From Hyphomicrobiales bacterium (GTDB lineage Bacteria; Pseudomonadota; Alphaproteobacteria; Rhizobiales; Rhizobiaceae): a stretch of 64,000 nucleotides of DNA. The DNA is taken from contig UBNQ01000012.1 in assembly GCA_900466875.1 (NCBI GenBank), positions 36,101-100,100 of the forward strand, in the 5' to 3' direction. The position numbers were made by a program, and so were the translations under genes. Positions 36,050 to 45,509 of this stretch are shown here, one piece after another (within the stretch, counting starts at the first letter, position 1; every line of letters begins with the position of its first letter). The notes under the pieces were generated by a model. The model made no database searches. It had not been told where the DNA came from and worked only from the letters and a program-made list of their open reading frames with translations.

Positions 36050-36973
36050 ATGACCGAGCGGACCAAACAGGCCGCCTCGGCGGCACAGAGACAGGAAATC
36101 ACCAGCCGCTGGCTGTTGAGCACCCCGGCCCTTGCCCTCATCGCCATCGCCTCTGTCGGCCCTTTGCTCATCGTCCTCGTTTACTCCGTTCTGGCCCCGG
36201 GTTCCTATGGCGACGTCAAATGGGAATTTTCAGGTCAGGGCTGGTTCAACGTCTTTTTCTCGCGTGACATCTTCGACGACACGGTCTCGCTGGCCGATGC
36301 CCATGTGACGATCCTGTGGCGCAGCGCCCGGCTCGCGGTCATCACCACCGTTCTCTGCCTGATCGTCGGTTTTCCGACCGCCTATTTCATCGCCAGCCGT
36401 GCGCCGCATAACCGGTCGATCTGGCTGTTTCTCATCACAATTCCCTTCTGGACCAACATGCTGATCCGCGGTTTTGCGATCCAGGAAATGATCCGCAACG
36501 AGGGGCTGGCCAACACCATCCTGATGAAGCTCGGCGTCATCTCGGCTCCGATCCAGATGCTCTATACCGACTTCGCCATCCTGCTCGGAATGGTCTATGT
36601 GCACCTGCCGCTGATGGTGCTGCCGCTTTACGCGAGCCTGGAAAAACTGGATTTCCGCCTCGTGGAGGCCGGTTACGATCTTTATGCGACGCGGCTGAAG
36701 GTTCTGTGGCGGATCATTATTCCGCTGGTCAAACCCGGCATCATCGCCGGCTCGATCCTCGTCTTCATCCCGGCGCTGTCATCCTACGTCATCCCGCGCA
36801 TTCTCGGCGGCGGCAAGAACCTGATGGTCGGCAACCTGATAGAGCTGCAATTCGGCCAAGGCCGCAACTGGCCGCTTGGTGCAGCCTTGTCGATCACGCT
36901 CGTCATCATCGTCCTCTTCGCCATGCTCTATTACGTGAAGAATGCAGGAAAGACCGGAGGCGGCCATGCGTAA
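36050..36973 (+). CDS. potB: Polyamine-type ABC transporter permease (PotB-like)
   Basis: An inner-membrane permease subunit of 307 residues with six membrane segments. It has the inner-membrane permease loop near residue 205 (E-A-G-Y-D-L-Y-A-T-R-L-K-V-L-W-R-I-I-I-P-L), where the ATPase docks. The family start T-P-A-L-A-L-I-A-I-A is visible. It begins 4 bp after potA and its last 8 bp overlap the potC start, so translation is coupled. Confidence 0.93.
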   Translation: MTERTKQAASAAQRQEITSRWLLSTPALALIAIASVGPLLIVLVYSVLAPGSYGDVKWEFSGQGWFNVFFSRDIFDDTVSLADAHVTILWRSARLAVITTVLCLIVGFPTAYFIASRAPHNRSIWLFLITIPFWTNMLIRGFAIQEMIRNEGLANTILMKLGVISAPIQMLYTDFAILLGMVYVHLPLMVLPLYASLEKLDFRLVEAGYDLYATRLKVLWRIIIPLVKPGIIAGSILVFIPALSSYVIPRILGGGKNLMVGNLIELQFGQGRNWPLGAALSITLVIIVLFAMLYYVKNAGKTGGGHA

Positions 36974-37775
36974 GCGCTTCGACATCCGCGTCCAGCCGGG
37001 CTTTGCCACGATCGCGATGTTCTGCTTTTTTCTGCTCTACGTGCCGATCTTCACGCTGGTCGTCTATGCCTTCAACTCGGGCATTTCGATCGCCCGCTGG
37101 GAAGGCTTTTCGTTCCGCTGGTTCGTCGCCGCCTGGAACAACAATCTCGTCATCGAGGCCGCGATCCGCTCCGTCCAGATCGCTGCCATCGCCGCTGTTA
37201 TCGCCACGGCCGCTGCCACGCTTGCCGCCATCGCCACCACGCGAACGGCCGGTTATCGCGGCCTCACCTTCAAATATTCCTTCATCAACATGCCACTGAT
37301 GGTGCCGGAAATCGTCACTGCCGTAGCCCTGCTGATCCTCTTCTCGCGCATAAAAGTTTGGACCGGTTATTCCGGCCTTGGTTACCTCATCCTCGCCCAT
37401 ACCGCCTTCTGCATCCCCTTCGCCTATCTGCCGATCCGGGCGCGGCTGGAGAATATGGATCTGGCGCTGGAACGAGCGGCAGCCGATCTCTATGCCACGC
37501 CTTTCAAGGTGTTCCGCTACATCACCCTGCCTCTCCTCTGGCCGGGCATCCTTGCCGGCATGATGCTCGCCTTCGTCATCTCGCTGGATGACATCGTCAT
37601 CACCGAATTTGTCAAATCCGCCGGTCAGGAAACGCTTCCGACCTACATGCTCGGCCAGCTGCGCCGCGCCGTCACGCCCGAAATGAACGCCATCTCGACA
37701 GTGTTTCTGCTGCTGTCGCTGGCGATCGTAACGATCTTCTTCTTCCTCAGCAGATCCAACGAAAAATCCGATTAA
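36966..37775 (+). CDS. potC: Polyamine-type ABC transporter permease (PotC-like)
   Basis: The second permease subunit, 269 residues with six membrane segments. The docking loop E-R-A-A-A-D-L-Y-A-T-P-F-K-V-F is followed by S-L-D-D-I-V-I-T-E-F, a hallmark of PotC proteins. I took the ATG at 36966, which overlaps the end of potB. The receptor gene follows after 15 bp. Confidence 0.93.
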   Translation: MRKRFDIRVQPGFATIAMFCFFLLYVPIFTLVVYAFNSGISIARWEGFSFRWFVAAWNNNLVIEAAIRSVQIAAIAAVIATAAATLAAIATTRTAGYRGLTFKYSFINMPLMVPEIVTAVALLILFSRIKVWTGYSGLGYLILAHTAFCIPFAYLPIRARLENMDLALERAAADLYATPFKVFRYITLPLLWPGILAGMMLAFVISLDDIVITEFVKSAGQETLPTYMLGQLRRAVTPEMNAISTVFLLLSLAIVTIFFFLSRSNEKSD

Positions 37776-37790
37776 ACAGGAGTGGGAACA

Positions 37791-38825
37791 ATGAAGAATG
37801 TCTTGAAAATTGCCGCCGGTCTGGCGGTTCTCTTCGCATCGACCACGCTTGCCCATGCGGAAGGCGAACTCAACATTTTCAACTGGGGCAATTACACCAA
37901 TCCTGAACTGATCAAGAAGTTCGAAGAGGCCTACAAGGTCAAGGTGACGGTAACCGACTACGACAGCAACGACACCGCGCTTGCGAAAATCCGCCAGGGC
38001 GGCCACGGCTTCGATATCGTCGTGCCGTCCGCCAGCGCCATGCCGGTCTTCATCAAGGAAGGACTGCTGCTGGAATCGCGCCCCGACCAGATGGAAAACT
38101 TCAAGAACATGGACCCGCAATGGGTGGATGTAGCCTACGACCCGGGCCGACACTACTCGGTTCCGTGGCAGTGGGGCACGACCGGTGTGACAGTCGATAA
38201 ATCGATCTATTCCGGCGATCCGAATACGGCCGCCATATTCCTCGATCCACCGCCGGAACTGGTCGGCAAGGTCAATGTCGTGCCGGAAATGTCGGACGTC
38301 ATGCACATGGTCGTCACTTATGCCGGCGGCGAGCCCTGCACCGGCGACCTGACGATCCTGAAAAAGGCCCGCGACATTCTCGTCGCCGCCAAGCCGAAAT
38401 GGATCTCGATGGATTACGGCACGGTGGAAAAATACACCAAGGGCGATCTAGCAGCGAGCGTCGACTGGAACGGCGCCGCCTTCCGCGGAAGGCTTGCCAA
38501 CAAGAACATCGTCTACGGCTATCCGAAAGAGGGTTACCCGGTCTGGATGGACAATGCCGCCATCCTTGCCGATGCCAAGAATGTCGAGAACGCCAAGCTT
38601 TTCATCAACTTCATCATGGTGCCGGAAAACGCGGCGCTGATTTCCGCTTTTGCCCGTTATTCCAACGGCATCAAGGGCTCCGACGCCTTCATGCCGGAAG
38701 ACATGAAGACGGCACCGGAGGTCAACATTCCGGAAGCCTCGAAAGCAGCCGGCAAGTTCAACCTCGCCTGCGCACCGGAAGTGCAGGAACTCTATACCAA
38801 GATCTGGACCGAGCTGCAGAAATAA
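37791..38825 (+). CDS. potD: Polyamine-type ABC transporter substrate-binding protein (PotD/PotF-like)
   Basis: A periplasmic receptor of 344 residues with a signal peptide ending at A-H-A near residue 23. The mature start [12 protein letters not shown] is characteristic of PotD/PotF, as are T-D-Y-D-S-N-D and V-P-W-Q-W-G-T-T-G. The start follows AGGAGTGGGA. PotD-like receptors bind polyamines, but some rhizobial relatives bind other amines or amino-acid derivatives; the downstream amide-hydrolase genes make such a cargo plausible. A hairpin (38845-38867) separates it from the next gene. Confidence 0.92.
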   Translation: MKNVLKIAAGLAVLFASTTLAHAEGELNIFNWGNYTNPELIKKFEEAYKVKVTVTDYDSNDTALAKIRQGGHGFDIVVPSASAMPVFIKEGLLLESRPDQMENFKNMDPQWVDVAYDPGRHYSVPWQWGTTGVTVDKSIYSGDPNTAAIFLDPPPELVGKVNVVPEMSDVMHMVVTYAGGEPCTGDLTILKKARDILVAAKPKWISMDYGTVEKYTKGDLAASVDWNGAAFRGRLANKNIVYGYPKEGYPVWMDNAAILADAKNVENAKLFINFIMVPENAALISAFARYSNGIKGSDAFMPEDMKTAPEVNIPEASKAAGKFNLACAPEVQELYTKIWTELQK

Positions 38826-38844
38826 GCCGAACAAGGGAGGCCGG

Positions 38845-38867
38845 CAGTGCGGGCAAAACCCGCGCTG
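38845..38867 (+). promoter_or_regulatory. Intercistronic hairpin after potD
   Basis: CAGTGCGGG (38845-38853) pairs with CCCGCGCTG (38859-38867), including one G-U pair, around a CAAAA loop. No T-run follows. It may protect the pot transcript from 3' decay or reduce read-through into the hydrolase gene. Confidence 0.5.
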
Positions 38868-38883
38868 TCGCGACCGCAGGGAC

Positions 38884-40062
38884 ATGGACAGCATAAACGA
38901 CATCACCACCGTTGACCGGGCATCGGTGACGCTTGCCAACTGGCGCGAAACACCCTTCAGCCGGTGGAGTTTCCATAACGTCCGCGAACTGGTGCCGACC
39001 TCGGAAATCTCCTGCGGCATCGAACAGCCGGAGGAGGCAATCGCCTCGCAGCAATTCCTCGCCCGTGAGATCGAAACAGGACTGGACGGCATCTCGACCG
39101 TAAACGGTTTTCTGAAATACGCCCATACCGACGCATTCCTGCTGATGAAGCGCGGCAAGATCGTCGGCGAATATTATGCGCCGCATGCCAATGTGAACGC
39201 CAAACACCTCGTCTTTTCGATCAGCAAGTCGCTGACCGCTATCCTCTCCGGCATGCTTGAAGAACAAGCCCTGATCGATCCCGAAAAACCGGTCACCGCC
39301 TACCTGCCGGAAGCAAAGGGCAGTGCCTACGAGGACTGCCGCTATCGCGACGTGCTCGACATGCGCGTCAGCCTCGATTTCGAAGAAACTTATCTCGACA
39401 AACATGGTCCCTTTGCCCGTTATCGTCGCGCCATGCTGTGGAACCCGGTCGAACCGGGCACGGCTGTCGAAACGCTCGCCTCCTTCCTGATGACGCTGAA
39501 AAAGGCCGATCGGCCGCATGGCGGCGGGCATTCCTATCTCTCACCGAATGCCGACCTTCTTGGCGTCGTCATCGAGCGCGTTACCGGCCGCCGTTATGGT
39601 GAACTGCTGTCGGAGCTTTTGTGGAAACCGATGGGTGCCCGAAACCACGCCTATGTCACGGTCGATAGTATCGGCACAGCCCGCACCGCCGGCGGCATCT
39701 GCCTGACGGCGCGCGATCTGGCTCGCGTCGGCGAACTGATCCGCATCGGTGGCGCAATGGACGGCCGGCAAGTTATCCCGAAAGGGTGGATCGCCGACAT
39801 GCTGAGCAACGGTGATCCCGAAGCTTGGAAAGCATCCAACAGCACCACCATGCCGAACGGCCGTTACCGCAGCCAGTGGTATCAGACCGGAGAGCCGGAT
39901 GGCGCCTATTGCGCCATCGGCATCCACGGCCAGTGGCTTTACGTCGATCCTGAAAACGAGGCGGTGATCGTAAAACTGTCGTCCCAGCCCAATCCACTCG
40001 ACGACGAGCTGAAACAGGACAATCTCGCCTTCTTCCGAACCCTTAGCCGTCTGGAATTCTGA
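38884..40062 (+). CDS. Serine hydrolase of the beta-lactamase / NylB-like family
   Basis: A class C beta-lactamase-fold hydrolase of 392 residues, the same length as 6-aminohexanoate-dimer hydrolase (NylB). The S-x-x-K motif is in S-I-S-K-S near residue 115 and the Y-x-N-type motif in S-Y-L-S-P-N-A near residue 220. No signal peptide is visible, so it is cytoplasmic like NylB and unlike true beta-lactamases. Position after pot genes suggests it cleaves an imported amide or ester. An esterase role is the main alternative. Confidence 0.85.
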   Translation: MDSINDITTVDRASVTLANWRETPFSRWSFHNVRELVPTSEISCGIEQPEEAIASQQFLAREIETGLDGISTVNGFLKYAHTDAFLLMKRGKIVGEYYAPHANVNAKHLVFSISKSLTAILSGMLEEQALIDPEKPVTAYLPEAKGSAYEDCRYRDVLDMRVSLDFEETYLDKHGPFARYRRAMLWNPVEPGTAVETLASFLMTLKKADRPHGGGHSYLSPNADLLGVVIERVTGRRYGELLSELLWKPMGARNHAYVTVDSIGTARTAGGICLTARDLARVGELIRIGGAMDGRQVIPKGWIADMLSNGDPEAWKASNSTTMPNGRYRSQWYQTGEPDGAYCAIGIHGQWLYVDPENEAVIVKLSSQPNPLDDELKQDNLAFFRTLSRLEF

Positions 40063-40071
40063 GGAACACGC

Positions 40072-41751
40072 ATGCAGCCCTCCGCCGACATCATCATCCT
40101 CAACGCGCGCATCCTGACCATGGACGAGGCGACACCGAAAGCTGAAGCCGTTGCCATCGGCGGCAACACGATCCTTGCCATAGGCTCCAATGACGAGGTC
40201 GAGAGCTTGAAAGGCCCGGAAACTCGAGTGATCGATGCGGCGGGCGGCACCCTCCTGCCCGGCTTCAACGAAGCGCATATGCATATCTTCATGGGCTCGG
40301 TCGGCCTGCGCCAGCTCTCGCTTTACAAGGTAAAGGGTTTTGACGAGCTGAAAGCCAAGGTGGACGAATACGCCGCCGCAAACCCGAACCTGAAGCTGCT
40401 GCTGGCCCGCTCCGCCGATTATACGATCCTGTCGGAAACCGAGCGCACCACCCGCCACGACCTCGACCGCGTCATCTCGCACCGGCCGTTCGCGATGATC
40501 TCCCCCGATCATCACACCGCCTGGGCCAATACCAAGGCACTGGAAATCGCTGGCCTGCTGCATGGCAAAGAAGTGGGCGTCGGTAACGAGGTGGTCATGG
40601 GCGAGGATGGCCTCGCCTCCGGCGAGTTGCGCGAAGCCGACGCCATGCAGCCGGTCTTCGATTTGAGCGAAACCGGCGGCCGCGAGGGGCTCGGCATCGG
40701 TACCGGCGGCGAACCGGAGAGCGTCACGCCGCAGGAACGCGCCATCGACCTCGATATCATCAGGAATGGCCTCGCCTATTGCGCTTCGCTGGGCCTAACC
40801 TCGATCCAGAATATGGACGGCAATCTCTACCAGCTGGAAATCCTCGAAGAGATCGAAAAGACCACCGGCCTGCCGGTGCGCGTGCGCATGCCCTATCACA
40901 TGAAGAATTTCATGCCGCTCACCGACCTCAAGGAAAAGGCCGCCAACTGGCGCGACCGTTTCCACACCGATCGGCTGCGTTGCGATTTCGTCAAGATGTT
41001 CATCGACGGCGTGGCGGAAGGCGAAAGCGCAGTTTTCCTCGATGATTACGCCCACAAGCCCGGCTGGAAGGGCGATCCGCTGTTCAGCCAGGAGCATCTG
41101 AACGAGATCGTCACCGAAGCCGACCGGCTGAAACTGCCTGTCGCCGTCCACGCAATCGGTGACGGCGCCGTGCGCATGGTGCTCGACGGCTATGAGGCAG
41201 CAGTAGAGGCGAACGGCAAGCGCGACGCCCGCAACCGGGTAGAGCATATCGAGGTCATCCACCCCGATGACGTGCCGCGCTTCAAAAAACTCGGCGTCAT
41301 CGCTTCGATGCAGCCAACCCACCCGCCCGGCAATGCGGGCCTGCCGCTCGAACCCTATCTCTCCTTTATCGGCCGCGATCGCTGGCCGCTCGCCTTTGCG
41401 TGGCGGACGCTCACAGATGCCGGAGCGACGATCGTCTTCGCCACCGACTGGCCCGTCTCGCCGCTCGATCCGATGGGTTGCATCCATGACGCGATGACAA
41501 GGCAGCGCTGGGCCGACGATCTGCCGGATCAGCGCCTGACGCTTTCGGAAACGCTTGCCGCCTATACCAAGGCCGGCGCCTATGTCGAGTTCATGGAGAA
41601 CCGCAAGGGCATGCTCAAGCCCGGTTTTCTGGCGGATATCGTGCTTCTCTCGGGCGATGTGGAAGCAGTGGCCTCCGAGGATCTTGCCGCGATCCGGCCG
41701 GTCCTGACCATCTGCGATGGCAAGGTCACGTACGAAAAACCGCCGGTATAA
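40072..41751 (+). CDS. Amidohydrolase (YtcJ-like, metal-dependent)
   Basis: A 559-residue amidohydrolase-superfamily enzyme. The N-terminal beta part, then G-F-N-E-A-H-M-H with the first metal ligands near residue 65, F-V-K-M-F-I-D-G-V-A in the middle, A-V-H-A-I-G-D-G-A-V and N-R-V-E-H-I-E near residue 390, and F-A-T-D-W-P-V near 460 match the YtcJ family. Members hydrolyse N-formyl or other amide bonds. It starts 9 bp after the NylB-like gene, with a GAGGA site, so the two are co-transcribed and probably act in one pathway. Confidence 0.9.
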   Translation: MQPSADIIILNARILTMDEATPKAEAVAIGGNTILAIGSNDEVESLKGPETRVIDAAGGTLLPGFNEAHMHIFMGSVGLRQLSLYKVKGFDELKAKVDEYAAANPNLKLLLARSADYTILSETERTTRHDLDRVISHRPFAMISPDHHTAWANTKALEIAGLLHGKEVGVGNEVVMGEDGLASGELREADAMQPVFDLSETGGREGLGIGTGGEPESVTPQERAIDLDIIRNGLAYCASLGLTSIQNMDGNLYQLEILEEIEKTTGLPVRVRMPYHMKNFMPLTDLKEKAANWRDRFHTDRLRCDFVKMFIDGVAEGESAVFLDDYAHKPGWKGDPLFSQEHLNEIVTEADRLKLPVAVHAIGDGAVRMVLDGYEAAVEANGKRDARNRVEHIEVIHPDDVPRFKKLGVIASMQPTHPPGNAGLPLEPYLSFIGRDRWPLAFAWRTLTDAGATIVFATDWPVSPLDPMGCIHDAMTRQRWADDLPDQRLTLSETLAAYTKAGAYVEFMENRKGMLKPGFLADIVLLSGDVEAVASEDLAAIRPVLTICDGKVTYEKPPV

Positions 41752-41855
41752 GCCAACCGAAAACTTCCCGTGCAAAGCCAATTGAACGGAGCTTCGTTGC
41801 CTGTATCCTCGCACGGCCGGACATCAGCGCCTTATCGGCGACGCAGGAGAATGAC

Positions 41856-42875
41856 ATGACGAAAACCACCGACATCCATCTCTCCTATGCCGATCTCGCG
41901 GCACTGCTCCAAAAGATATTCGTCAGGAACGGCGTGTCCGAAGAGAATGCCAAAATCCTCGCGGAAAACTGCGCATCCTGCGAACGCGACGGTTCCCTCA
42001 GCCACGGCATTTTTCGCATGGCCGGTTACGTCTCGTCGCTCGCCAGCGGATGGGTCGATGGCAAGGCCGTTGCTGACGTCGAGGATGTCGGCCCGGCCTT
42101 CGTCCGCGTCGATGCCAAGGGCGGCTTCACTCAGCCAGCCATGCTTGCCGCGCGCCCGTTGTTGATCGAGAAGGTAAAAGCGAACGGCGTCGCCGTTCTC
42201 GCCATCCGCCGTTCGCACCATTTCAGTGCGCTCTGGCCGGATGTCGAACCGTTTGCCGAAGAGGGTTTTGTCGCACTCAGCGTCGTCAACAGCATGGCCT
42301 GCGTTGTGCCGCATGGTGGAAAGAAGGCCGTGTTCGGCACCAATCCGATCGCCTTCGCTTCGCCGCGCGCAGGCGCAGCACCTTTCGTTTTCGATCAGGC
42401 ATCAAGCGCCATTGCCCATGGCGACGTCCAGATCGCAGCCCGCGCCGGCCATGACCTGAAACCTGGCATGGGCGTCGATCGTGATGGCCAGCCGACCACC
42501 GACCCGAAGGCCATTCTCGATGGAGGCGCACTGCTGCCCTTCGGCGGCCACAAGGGCAATTCGATCGCGCTGATGGTCGAAATCCTCAGCGCCGCTCTGA
42601 CCGGCGGTTATTTCTCCGGCGAATTCGACTGGAGCGGCCACAAGGGCGCGCAGACACCGTTCACCGGCCAGTTCTTCATCGTCATAGACCCTGAGCGGGG
42701 CGGCAACGACGTTTTTGCCGACCGTGTCGCCGGCATCTGCGATCTCGTATTGGAGGCAGGCCAGGAACGCCTGCCCGGCGAACGTCGCCACCTGACCCGC
42801 GCCAGGGCGGCGGAGGCAGGTATTCCACTGTCTTCAGAAAATTACGAGAAGCTGAGGGCGCTGGCCGAAAGCTGA
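41856..42875 (+). CDS. Ldh_2-family NAD(P)-dependent oxidoreductase (possible cyclic-imine reductase)
   Basis: An oxidoreductase of 339 residues in the malate/L-lactate dehydrogenase 2 family. The S-H-G-I-F-R-M segment near residue 50, R-S-H-H-F-S-A-L-W-P near 120 and the F-G-T-N-P-I nucleotide-binding loop are visible. The H-H-F-S-A-L-W variant recalls delta1-piperideine-2-carboxylate reductase (DpkA), which would fit a pathway for amines such as lysine or cadaverine; I rate that sub-assignment as tentative. It follows the amidohydrolase after 104 bp with its own AGGAGA site, and its stop faces the stop of a minus-strand SDR gene 8 bp away. Confidence 0.85.
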   Translation: MTKTTDIHLSYADLAALLQKIFVRNGVSEENAKILAENCASCERDGSLSHGIFRMAGYVSSLASGWVDGKAVADVEDVGPAFVRVDAKGGFTQPAMLAARPLLIEKVKANGVAVLAIRRSHHFSALWPDVEPFAEEGFVALSVVNSMACVVPHGGKKAVFGTNPIAFASPRAGAAPFVFDQASSAIAHGDVQIAARAGHDLKPGMGVDRDGQPTTDPKAILDGGALLPFGGHKGNSIALMVEILSAALTGGYFSGEFDWSGHKGAQTPFTGQFFIVIDPERGGNDVFADRVAGICDLVLEAGQERLPGERRHLTRARAAEAGIPLSSENYEKLRALAES

Positions 42876-42883
42876 CTCAGGGT

Positions 42884-43621
42884 TCAGACGTGCTGCCCGC
42901 CATTGATGTGGATTTCCGCACCATTGATATAGGACGATTGCTCAGTGCAGAGGAAATAGATGGTTTTGGCCACTTCGATGGTCGTTCCGAGCCGGCCCAG
43001 CGGCACTTCGGCCTGCACCAGATCGTCAGTCCCTGGCGACAGAATCGCCGTTGCAATCTCGCCCGGCGCGATGGCGTTGGCACGCACGCCACGCGGGCCG
43101 AACTCATGCGCAAGTTCGCGGGTCAGTGAAGCAAGACCGGCTTTCGAAGCCGCATAGGCGACGCCTGCAAACGGGTGGACACGTGAACCGGCGATCGAGG
43201 TAACGTTGACGATCGAACCTCGCGCAGCCTCAAGCTCCGGTATCAGCGCCCGCGCCAGAAGCGCCGTCGAGATGAGGTTGACGTTCAGCACCTTCGTCCA
43301 GGTATCGGCATCCGTGCCTGCGACACCCAATCTGGCGCCGTCGTCACCTTTTGGGGAAATCCCGGCATTGTTGACGAGCGCCGCCAGCTTGCCGTCGGGC
43401 AAACGTTGCCGCACCTCTTCAACAAGGTCATCGATGCTTGAAAGATCGGCCAGATCCGCCTGGATATGGCTCTCGCGTGCCGAAGGCCAGCGGCATTCCT
43501 CGGAAAACGGCTGACGTGAAACGGTCAGAATTCTCCAGCCCTTTTCCAGAAACAGCTTGACCGTCGCATGGCCAATTCCACGGCTGGCGCCCGTCAGAAG
43601 CATGTAGGGGGTAGTGGTCAA
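42884..43621 (-). CDS. SDR-family NAD(P)-dependent oxidoreductase
   Basis: A short-chain dehydrogenase/reductase of 245 residues. The cofactor motif T-G-A-S-R-G-I-G lies at the start, N-N-A-G at about residue 80 and the catalytic Ser and Y-A-A-S-K near 150-160. The start is a TTG at 43621 preceded by AGGGAG; the open frame runs further upstream but lacks family similarity there. An ATG six codons inside is an alternative. It is separated from the ABC operon upstream by a terminator and is convergent with the Ldh_2 gene. Its substrate is unknown. Confidence 0.87.
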   Translation of the reverse strand: MTTTPYMLLTGASRGIGHATVKLFLEKGWRILTVSRQPFSEECRWPSARESHIQADLADLSSIDDLVEEVRQRLPDGKLAALVNNAGISPKGDDGARLGVAGTDADTWTKVLNVNLISTALLARALIPELEAARGSIVNVTSIAGSRVHPFAGVAYAASKAGLASLTRELAHEFGPRGVRANAIAPGEIATAILSPGTDDLVQAEVPLGRLGTTIEVAKTIYFLCTEQSSYINGAEIHINGGQHV

Positions 43622-43808
43622 AGACGGACTCCCTGAATTTGGCGAGAAAACTGCACCTGACCTATCAGCATATCCCTGGGCCACGAAACGTTTTCGGTCT
43701 CTCTTTCGCAATTGCAAAAATTGGGCTTCGTGCCCGAAGTTTCAACCGGCCGAGATGACACACGGTCTGGCAGTGCCTGGCATGGGGTGGTCGAGCCCGG
43801 ATAACAAA

Positions 43809-43839
43809 GAGCCCCGCGCCATGAAATGACGCAGGGCTC
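43809..43839 (-). terminator. Probable terminator after the peptide-type ABC operon
   Basis: GAGCCC (43809-43814) pairs with GGGCTC (43834-43839), with further interrupted pairing inside. On the minus strand TTTGTTAT follows. It lies 24 bp after the ATPase gene stop. Confidence 0.7.
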
Positions 43840-43862
43840 GCTAGTCAGTCGGGACCTGAAAT

Positions 43863-45509
43863 CTAGGCTTGGAGATTGGCCGCCTGTGAGGTCTTACGGC
43901 CGCTTTCGATCAGGGCCTTCGTATAGTCCTCGCGAGGCGCCATGAATATCTGCTCGGTGTCGCCCTGTTCGACGATCTCGCCGCTTTTCATAACGATCGT
44001 GCGGTCGCAGATCTGCCGGATGACGGCGAGGTTGTGCGAAATGAACACATAGGTGAGGTTCAGCTCGGAGCGCAGCTCCTGAAGGAAGTCGAGCACCTGC
44101 GCCTGAACCGAGATATCCAGCGCCGAGGTCGGCTCGTCGAGGATCAGCAGGCGCGGGTTGAGCGCGATCGCGCGGGCAATGCAGACACGCTGCTTCTGGC
44201 CGCCGGACAGCTCGTGCGGATAACGATATTTGAACATTTTTGGCAGCTGTACGATGTCAAGCAAGGCTTCCGCCCGCGCCTCGATATCCCGGCGGCTCAT
44301 ATTCGTCTGGATTCGCAACGGCTCGCCGATCGCATCTCCGATCGTGTGGCGGCCGTTGAGCGCCGAATGCGGGTTCTGGAAGACGAACTGCATATGCCTG
44401 CGCATCTTACGGAGCGGCTCGCCGGAGAGACCGGAAATGTTCTGGCCGTCGAAGATGATATCGCCGGACGTCGGCTCGATCAGACGCATCAGCATGCGCG
44501 CCAGCGTCGATTTGCCGGAACCGCTTTCGCCGACCACGCCAAAAATCTCACCAGTCTTCACCGACAGGCTGAGCGAATTGACGGCCGTAAAATCGGCACC
44601 GGACTGACTGCGATAGACCTTCTTCAGATCGATCGCTTCCAGAAGGTGCCCCGGCTTGGACGGTTTGGCCGCAGTGGCTTCAGCCGCAACCTTCTCGGGC
44701 GCAATGTCGATATCCGGCACCGCGGCAAGCAGACGCTGCGTGTATTCGTGCTGGGGATGATTGAGGATATCCTGCGTCAACCCCTGCTCGACGATCTCGC
44801 CCTTGTACATCACGGCACAGCGCTTCGCGACGGTGGCGATCGCGCCGATATCGTGGCTGATCATGATGACGGTGAGATTGAGCTTTTCGACCAGCGAATT
44901 GATCAGATCGAGCACCTGAGCCTGAACCGTAACGTCGAGCGCTGTTGTCGGCTCATCGGCGATCAGGATATCCGGTTTGCCGGCCAACGCCATGGCGATC
45001 AGAATGCGCTGGCGCATGCCGCCGGAAAGCTGGTGCGGATATTGCGAAAACAGCATGGACGGGTTCGGCAGCCCGACCTGATCCAGCAGGTCTTCGGTGC
45101 GGGTGCGACGCGCCGCCTTCGAGGAAATGCCCTGCCCCGCTGCCTTTTCATGCGCAGCGATGACATCCGAAATCTGCCGCCCGACTGTAAACAGGGGGTT
45201 GAGATAGGTCATCGGGTCCTGGAAGATCATCGAGATGCGGATACCGCGGATCTTCGTCCAGTCCTTTTCCGGCAGATTGGTGATGTCCTGTCCGTCAAAA
45301 AAGATGGAGCCTTCGACGACTTTCGCATTGCGCGGTCCGATGCCGAGTACGGAACGCACCAGCACCGTCTTGCCCGAACCGGATTCGCCAACGATACCGA
45401 CCGTATCGCCGCGATTGACGGTGAGGTTGATGCCCTTCAGCACATGCACCGGGCCGTCGAAAGTACCGATGTCGAGCCGGTAGTTTTTGATGTCGAGGAG
45501 AGCTGTCAT
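43863..45509 (-). CDS. Peptide-type ABC transporter, dual ATP-binding protein
   Basis: Two ATPase domains of the DppD/DppF class are fused in one chain of 548 residues, as in GsiA or YejF. The first has [16 protein letters not shown] and D-E-P-T-T-A-L-D; the second has [17 protein letters not shown] and D-E-P-T-S-A-L-D. The start ATG at 45509 overlaps the permease stop by 4 bp; upstream codons belong to the permease region. It is the last gene of aroM-SBP-permease-permease-ATPase. The cargo is unknown, but the shared operator points to the DUF917/HyuA substrate or its product. Confidence 0.93.
   Translation of the reverse strand: MTALLDIKNYRLDIGTFDGPVHVLKGINLTVNRGDTVGIVGESGSGKTVLVRSVLGIGPRNAKVVEGSIFFDGQDITNLPEKDWTKIRGIRISMIFQDPMTYLNPLFTVGRQISDVIAAHEKAAGQGISSKAARRTRTEDLLDQVGLPNPSMLFSQYPHQLSGGMRQRILIAMALAGKPDILIADEPTTALDVTVQAQVLDLINSLVEKLNLTVIMISHDIGAIATVAKRCAVMYKGEIVEQGLTQDILNHPQHEYTQRLLAAVPDIDIAPEKVAAEATAAKPSKPGHLLEAIDLKKVYRSQSGADFTAVNSLSLSVKTGEIFGVVGESGSGKSTLARMLMRLIEPTSGDIIFDGQNISGLSGEPLRKMRRHMQFVFQNPHSALNGRHTIGDAIGEPLRIQTNMSRRDIEARAEALLDIVQLPKMFKYRYPHELSGGQKQRVCIARAIALNPRLLILDEPTSALDISVQAQVLDFLQELRSELNLTYVFISHNLAVIRQICDRTIVMKSGEIVEQGDTEQIFMAPREDYTKALIESGRKTSQAANLQA

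Noticed and set aside
38884..40062. Reading the S-I-S-K-S protein as an antibiotic-resistance beta-lactamase
   Set aside because: It lacks a signal peptide, matches the length of NylB-type hydrolases and sits in a catabolic operon.
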